From: Henricia sp. BOLD:AAB3569
Lineage: Eukaryota > Echinodermata > Asteroidea > Spinulosida > Echinasteridae
Assembly: GCA_037783545.1 (NCBI GenBank)
Contig: JBBELK010000318.1
Location: 1 to 64,000 of the forward strand
Reading direction: 5' to 3'
Length of the DNA stretch: 64,000 nt
Shown here: one piece after another, positions 58,868 through 64,000 of the stretch
How positions within the stretch are numbered: position 1 is the first letter of the stretch
How the letters are laid out: the number at the start of each line of letters is the position of its first letter
The notes under the pieces: model-generated
The model's input: the letters and a program-made list of their open reading frames with translations, nothing else
Database searches by the model: none
Told to the model about the DNA's origin: nothing
Position numbers and translations under genes: made by a program

Positions 58868-60600
58868 TTTTTTTCTAAACTTTGACATTTCTCTGCCATT
58901 TCCCGGCGAAAGTCTGTCAATTTTTTATGACAAGTGCGCAATATAGAGAGTTTAGGGCATGCAACATTTTTCGACCTCCAAATTTGCCGACGTTTGGACC
59001 ACACTTTGACCAAATTGCCGAGCCAAACTGCGGTGCGTTAACGACAGTCCGAATGACTGAGCATGCGCACAACTCAGGAGTACCCCAAAGAGGTGTGTAC
59101 AGACAGCCACGGTTTGCGTGAGAGCAGTCAGGAAGCCTCAACCCAGTTTTTTTCTAAACTTTGAAATTTCTCTGCCATTTCCCGGCGAAAGTCTGTCAAT
59201 TTTTTATGACAAGTGCGCAATATAGAGAGTTTAGGGCATGCAAAATTTGAAGTTCGTCGGAACATTTTTCGACCTCCAAATTTTCCGACGTTTGGACCAC
59301 ACTTTGACCAAATTGCCGAGCCAAACTGCGGTGCGTTAACGACAGTCCGAATGACTGAGCATGCGCACAACTCAGGAGTACCCCAAAGAGGTGTGTACAG
59401 ACAGCCATGGTTTGCGTGAGAGCAGTCAGGAAGCCTCAACCCAGTTTTTTCTAAACTTTGAAATTTCTCTGCCATTTCCCGGCGAAAGTCTGTCAATTTG
59501 TTATGACAAGTGCGCAATATAGAGAGTTTAGGGCATGCAAAATTTGAAGTTCGTCGGAACATTTTTCGACCTCCAAATTTGCCGACGTTTGGACCACACT
59601 TTGACCAAATTGCCGAGCCAAACTGCGGTGCGTTAACGACAGTCCGAATGACTGAGCATGCGCACAACTCAGGAGTACCCCAAAGAGGTGTGTACAGACA
59701 GCCACGGTTTGCGTGAGAGCAGTCAGGAAGCCTCAACCCAGTTTTTTCTAAACTTTGAAATTTCTCTGCCATTTCCCGGCGAAAGTCTGTCAATTTTTTA
59801 TGACAAGTGCGCAATATAGAGAGTTTAGGGCATGCAAAATTTGAAGTTCGTCGGAACATTTTTCGACCTCCAAATTTGCCGACGTTTGGACCACACTTTG
59901 ACCAAATTGCCGAGCCAAACTGCGGTGCGTTAACGACAGTCCGAATGACTGAGCATGCGCACAACTCAGGAGTACCCCAAAGAGGTGTGTACAGACAGCC
60001 ACGGTTTGCGTGAGAGCAGTCAGGAAGCCTCAACCCAGTTTTTTTCTAAACTTTGAAATTTCTCTGCCATTTCCCGGCGAAAGTCTGTCAATGTTTTATG
60101 ACAAGTGCGCAATATAGAGAGTTTAGGGCATGCAACATTTTTCGACCTCCAAATTTGCCGACGTTTGGACCACACTTTGACCAAATTGCCGAGCCAAACT
60201 GCGGTGCGTTAACGACAGTCCGAATGACTGAGCATGCGCACAACTCAGGAGTACCCCAAAGAGGTGTGTACAGACAGCCACGGTTTGCGTGAGAGCAGTC
60301 AGGAAGCCTCAACCCAGTTTTTTCTAAACTTTGAAATTTCTCTGCCATTTTCCGGCGAAAGTCTGTCAATTTTTTATGACAAGTGCGCAATATAGAGAGT
60401 TTAGGGCATGCAAAATTTGAAGTTCGTCGGAACATGTTTCGACCTCCAAATTTGCCGACGTTTGGACCACACTTTGATCAAATTGCCGAGCCAAACTGCG
60501 GTGCGTTAACGACAGTCCGAATGACTGAGCATGCGCACAACTCAGGAGTACCCCAAAGAGGTGTGTACAGACAGCCACGGTTTGCGTGAGAGCAGTCAGG
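58868..60600 (+). repeat. Block matching 47.06-48.79 kb at an offset of 11813 bp
   Basis: The order GACATTTCTC, 19-bp-deleted monomer, AAATTTTCCGACG, TCAATTTGTT, TCAATGTTTTATG, second deleted monomer, ACATGTTTCG with TTTGATCAAATT is the same as at 47069-48790. One private change is GCCATGGTTTG near 59407. The match ends after the TTTGATCAAATT monomer, where this copy lacks the TTTGACTAAATT unit that follows at 48867. Confidence 0.85.
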
Positions 60601-61256
60601 AAGCCTCAACCCAGTTTTTTCTAAACTTTGAAATTTCTCTGCCATTTCCCGGCGAAAGTCTGTCAATTTTTTATGACAAGTGCGCAATATAGAGAGTTTA
60701 GGGCATGCAAAATTTGAAGTTCGTCGGAACATTTTTCGACCTCCAAATTTGCCGACGTTTGGACCACACTTTGACCAAATTGCCGAGCCAAACTGCGGTG
60801 CGTTAACGACAGTCCGAATGACTGAGCATGCGCACAACTCAGGAGTACCCCAAAGAGGTGTGTACAGACAGCCACGGTTTGCGTGAGAGCAGTCAGGAAG
60901 CCTCAACCCAGTTTTTTCCAAAATTTGAAATTTCTCTGCCATTTCCCGGCGAAAGTCTGTCAATTTTTTATGACAAGTGCGCAATATAGAGAGTTTAGGG
61001 CATGCAAAATTTGAAGTTCGTCGGAACATTTTTCGACCTCCAAATTTGCCGACGTTTGGACCACACTTTGACCAAATTGCCGAGCCAAACTGCGGTGCGT
61101 TAACGACAGTCCGAATGACTGAGCATGCGCACAACTCAGGAGTACCCCAAAGAGGTGTGTACAGACAGCCACGGTTTGCGTGAGAGCAGTCAGGAAGCCT
61201 CAACCCAGTTTTTTCTAAACTTTGAAATTTCTCTGCCATTTCCCGGCGAAAGTCTG

Positions 61257-62400
61257 TCAATTTTTTATGACAAGTGCGCAATATAGAGAGTTTAGGGCAT
61301 GCAAAATTTGAAGTTCGTCGGAACATTTTTCGACCTCCAAATTTGCCGACGTTTGGACCACACTTTGACTAAATTGCCGAGCCAAACTGCGGTGCGTTAA
61401 CGACAGTCCGAATGACTGAGCATGCGCACAACTCAGGAGTACCCCAAAGAGGTGTGTACAGACAGCCACGGTTTGCGCGAGAGCAGTCAGGAAGCCTCAA
61501 CCCAGTTTTTTCTAAACTTTGAAATTTCTCTGCCATTTCCCGGCGAAAGTCTGTCAATTTTTTATGACAAGTGCGCAATATAGAGAGTTTAGGGCATGCA
61601 AAATTTGAAGTTCGTCGGAACATTTTTCGACCTCCAAATTTGCCGACGTTTGGACCACACTTTGACCAAATTGCCGAGCCAAACTGCGGTGCGTTAACGA
61701 CAGTCCGAATGACTGAGCATGCGCACAACTCAGGAGTACCCCAAAGAGGTGTGTACAGACAGCCACGGTTTGCGTGAGAGCAGTCAGGAAGCCTCAACCC
61801 AGTTTTTTCCAAAATTTGAAATTTCTCTGCCATTTCCCGGCGAAAGTCTGTCAATTTTTTATGACAAGTGCGCAATATAGAGAGTTTAGGGCATGCAAAA
61901 TTTGAAGTTCGTCGGAACATTTTTCGACCTCCAAATTTGCCGACGTTTGGACCACACTTTGACCAAATTGCCGAGCCAAACTGCGGTGCGTTAACGACAG
62001 TCCGAATGACTGAGCATGCGCACAACTCAGGAGTACCCCAAAGAGGTGTGTACAGACAGCCACGGTTTGCGCGAGAGCAGTCAGGAAGCCTCAACCCAGT
62101 TTTTTCTAAACTTTGAAATTTATCTGCCATTTCCCGGCGAAAGTCTGTCATTTTTTTATGACAAGTGCGCAATATAGAGAGTTTAGAGCATGCAAAATTT
62201 GAAGTTCGTCGGAACATTTTTCGACCTCCAAATTTGCCGACGTTTGGACCACACTTTGACCAAATTGCCGAGCCAAACTGCGGTGCGTTAACGACAGTCC
62301 GAATGACTGAGCATGCGCACAACTCAGGAGTACCCCAAAGAGGTGTGTACAGACAGCCACGGTTTGCGTGAGAGCAGTCAGGAAGCCTCAACCCAGTTTT
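61257..62400 (+). repeat. Block matching 50.3-51.4 kb at an offset of about 10940 bp
   Basis: Monomers at 61274 (TTTGACTAAATT and TTTGCGCGAG), 61571 (TCCAAAATTTG at its end), 61868 (GCGCGAG, ATTTATCTG) and 62165 (TCATTTTTTTATG, TTTAGAGCATGC) follow the same order as 50334, 50631, 50929 and 51226. They show a 1-bp offset change from a T-run difference. This is another long-range copy within the array. Confidence 0.8.
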
Positions 62401-64000
62401 TTCTAAACTTTGAAATTTCTCTGCCATTTCCCGGCGAAAGTCTGTCAATTTTTTATGACAAGTGCGCAATATAGAGAGTTTAGGGCATGCAAAATTTGAA
62501 GTTCGTCGGAACATTTTTCGACCTCCAAATTTGCCGACGTTTGGACCACACTTTGACCAAATTGCCGAGCCAAACTGCGGTGCGTTAACGACAGTCCGAA
62601 TGACTGAGCATGCGCACAACTCAGGAGTACCCCAAAGAGGTGTGTACAGACAGCCACGGTTTGCGTGAGAGCAGTCAGGAAACCTCAACCCAGTTTTTTC
62701 TAAACTTTGAAATTTCTCTGCCATTTCCCGGCGAAAGTCTGTCAATTTTTTATGACAAGTGCGCAATATAGAGAGTTTAGGGCATGCAAAATTTGAAGTT
62801 CGTCGGAACATTTTTCGACCTCCAAATTTGCCGACGTTTGGACCACACTTTGACCAAATTGCCGAGCCAAACTGCGGTGCGTTAACGACAGTCCGAATGA
62901 CTGAGCATGCGCACAACTCAGGAGTACCCCAAAGAGGTGTGTACAGACAGCCACGGTTTGCGCGAGAGCAGTCAGGAAGCCTCAACCCAGTTTTTTCTAA
63001 ACTTTGAAATTTCTCTGCCATTTCCCGGCGAAAGTCTGTCAATTTTTTATGACAAGTGCGCAATATAGAGAGTTTAGGGCATGCAAAATTTGAAGTTCGT
63101 CGGAACATTTTTCGACCTCCAAATTTGCCGACGTTTGGACCACACTTTGACCAAATTGCCGAGCCAAACTGCGGTGCGTTAACGACAGTCCGAATGACTG
63201 AGCATGCGCACAACTCAGGAGTACCCCAAAGAGGTATGTACAGACAGCCACGGTTTGCGTGAGAGCAGTCAGGAAGCCTCAACCCAGTTTTTTCTAAACT
63301 TTGAAATTTCTCTGCCATTTCCCGGCGAAAGTCTGTCAATTTTTTATGACAAGTGCGCAATATAGAGAGTTTAGGGCATGCAAAATTTGAAGTTCGTCGG
63401 AACATTTTTCGACCTCCAAATTTGCCGACGTTTGGACCACACTTTGACCAAATTGCCGAGCCAAACTGCGGTGCGTTAACGACAGTCCGAATGACTGAGC
63501 ATGCGCACAACTCAGGAGTACCCCAAAGAGGTGTGTACAGACAGCCACGGTTTGCGTGAGAGCAGTCAGGAAGCCTCAACCCAGTTTTTTCTAAACTTTG
63601 AAATTTCTCTGCCATTTCCCGGCGAAAGTCTGTCAATTTTGTATGACAAGTGCGCAATATAGAGAGTTTAGGGCATGCAAAATTTGAAGTTCGTCGGAAC
63701 ATTTTTCGACCTCCAAATTTGCCGACGTTTGGACCACACTTTGACCAAATTGCCGAGCCAAACTGCGGTGCGTTAACGACAGTCCGAATGACTGAGCATG
63801 CGCACAACTCAGGAGTACCCCAAAGAGGTGTGTACAGACAGCCACGGTTTGCGCGAGAGCAGTCAGGAAGCCTCAACCCAGTTTTTTCTAAACTTTGAAA
63901 TTTCTCTGCCATTTCCCGGCGAAAGTCTGTCAATTTTGTATGACAAGTGCGCAATATAGAGAGTTTAGGGCATGCAAAATTTGAAGTTCGTCGGAACATT

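Larger units (their letters stand above)
1..64000 (+). repeat. 297-bp satellite DNA array (whole window)
   Basis: About 205 head-to-tail monomers fill the window. With base 1 set at the G of GTGCGCAATA, the usual unit is 297 bp; most are 296-298 bp, the difference coming mainly from a run of 5-7 T at monomer bases 233-238. All copies have the same orientation and I saw no inverted block. Landmarks in each unit are GCATGC at bases 24-29 and 147-152, GTTAAC at 123-128, the palindrome CAAATTTG at 65-72, and a T-rich stretch at 285-290. By hand count the consensus has 70 C, 68 G and 16 CpG, so CpG is at its expected frequency. Copies differ mostly by a few substitutions. Both window edges fall inside monomers, so the array continues on each side. 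I do not recognise the monomer as a named satellite family, and found no rRNA, tRNA or transposase-like sequence in it. Confidence 0.98.
29456..64000 (+). repeat. Satellite segment F (about 116 monomers, no inserts)
   Basis: This is 34.5 kb of satellite without any copy of the insert. Between about 29.5 and 37.5 kb the monomers carry many private changes and small indels. These include GGAATTAAGCC with four extra bases near 31943, TTGCCCGAGCC with an extra C near 33021, GCATGCGACAC with an extra A near 33369, and AAAACTTTG with an extra A near 33755. From about 37.6 kb onward the monomers belong to large, near-identical higher-order blocks. The last monomer, starting at 63947, is cut by the window end. 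No gene, RNA gene or mobile element is seen. Confidence 0.95.

Noticed and set aside
1-64000. CRISPR array
   Set aside because: The repeat is the whole 297-bp unit with no short repeat and unique spacer structure, and there are no cas-like genes.
1-64000. Dimeric nucleosome-length repeat
   Set aside because: 297 bp is neither about 147-180 bp nor twice that, and the monomer does not split into two similar halves.

Overview
The window is one continuous block of satellite DNA and I find no gene in it. A monomer of 297 bp (about 46% G+C, by hand count of a consensus) is repeated head to tail, always in the same orientation, from the first base to the last. I count about 205 monomer starts (sequence GTGCGCAATA). 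The array runs off both ends of the window, so its true length is unknown. This architecture (tens of kilobases of near-identical monomers, local higher-order repeats, no genes) is that of eukaryotic heterochromatic satellite, for example pericentromeric, centromeric or subtelomeric. The sequence alone does not let me name the organism or chromosomal position. CpG is not depleted in the monomer, which fits a genome without heavy germline CpG methylation loss, such as many invertebrates, but this is weak evidence.

Layout. Positions 1-6636, 7232-18818, 19544-21920, 22587-27339, 27954-28841 and 29456-64000 are pure satellite. Between them lie five copies of a 595-725 bp non-satellite insert (6637-7231, 18819-19543, 21921-22586, 27340-27953, 28842-29455). 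All five sit at the same phase of the monomer (after monomer base 105), so they most likely descend from one insertion that was copied with its flanking satellite. The insert contains a 67-bp tandem minisatellite and, in two copies, a perfect 11-bp inverted repeat. The inserts fall into two lineages: copies 2 and 3, and copies 1, 4 and 5. They occur only in the left 30 kb.

Superimposed on the monomer array are several higher-order repeats: 1486-bp pentamers (8.3-11.3 kb and 22.8-25.7 kb), a 1502-bp insert-bearing duplication (26.9-29.9 kb), a 1188-bp tetramer (33.5-35.6 kb), a 4438-bp 15-mer with a nested 891-bp trimer (37.6-46.4 kb), a 1467-bp pentamer (47.9-51.1 kb) and a 3269-bp 11-mer (52.3-58.9 kb). 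No single higher-order unit dominates. This is the pattern expected of repeated unequal exchange or local amplification at several scales.

Because 297 is a multiple of three and one minus-strand frame of the monomer lacks stops, that frame gives long open frames of up to 935 codons. They start and stop at random phases, are broken by length changes in a T-run, and run through the inserts. I treat them as artefacts of periodicity, not genes.
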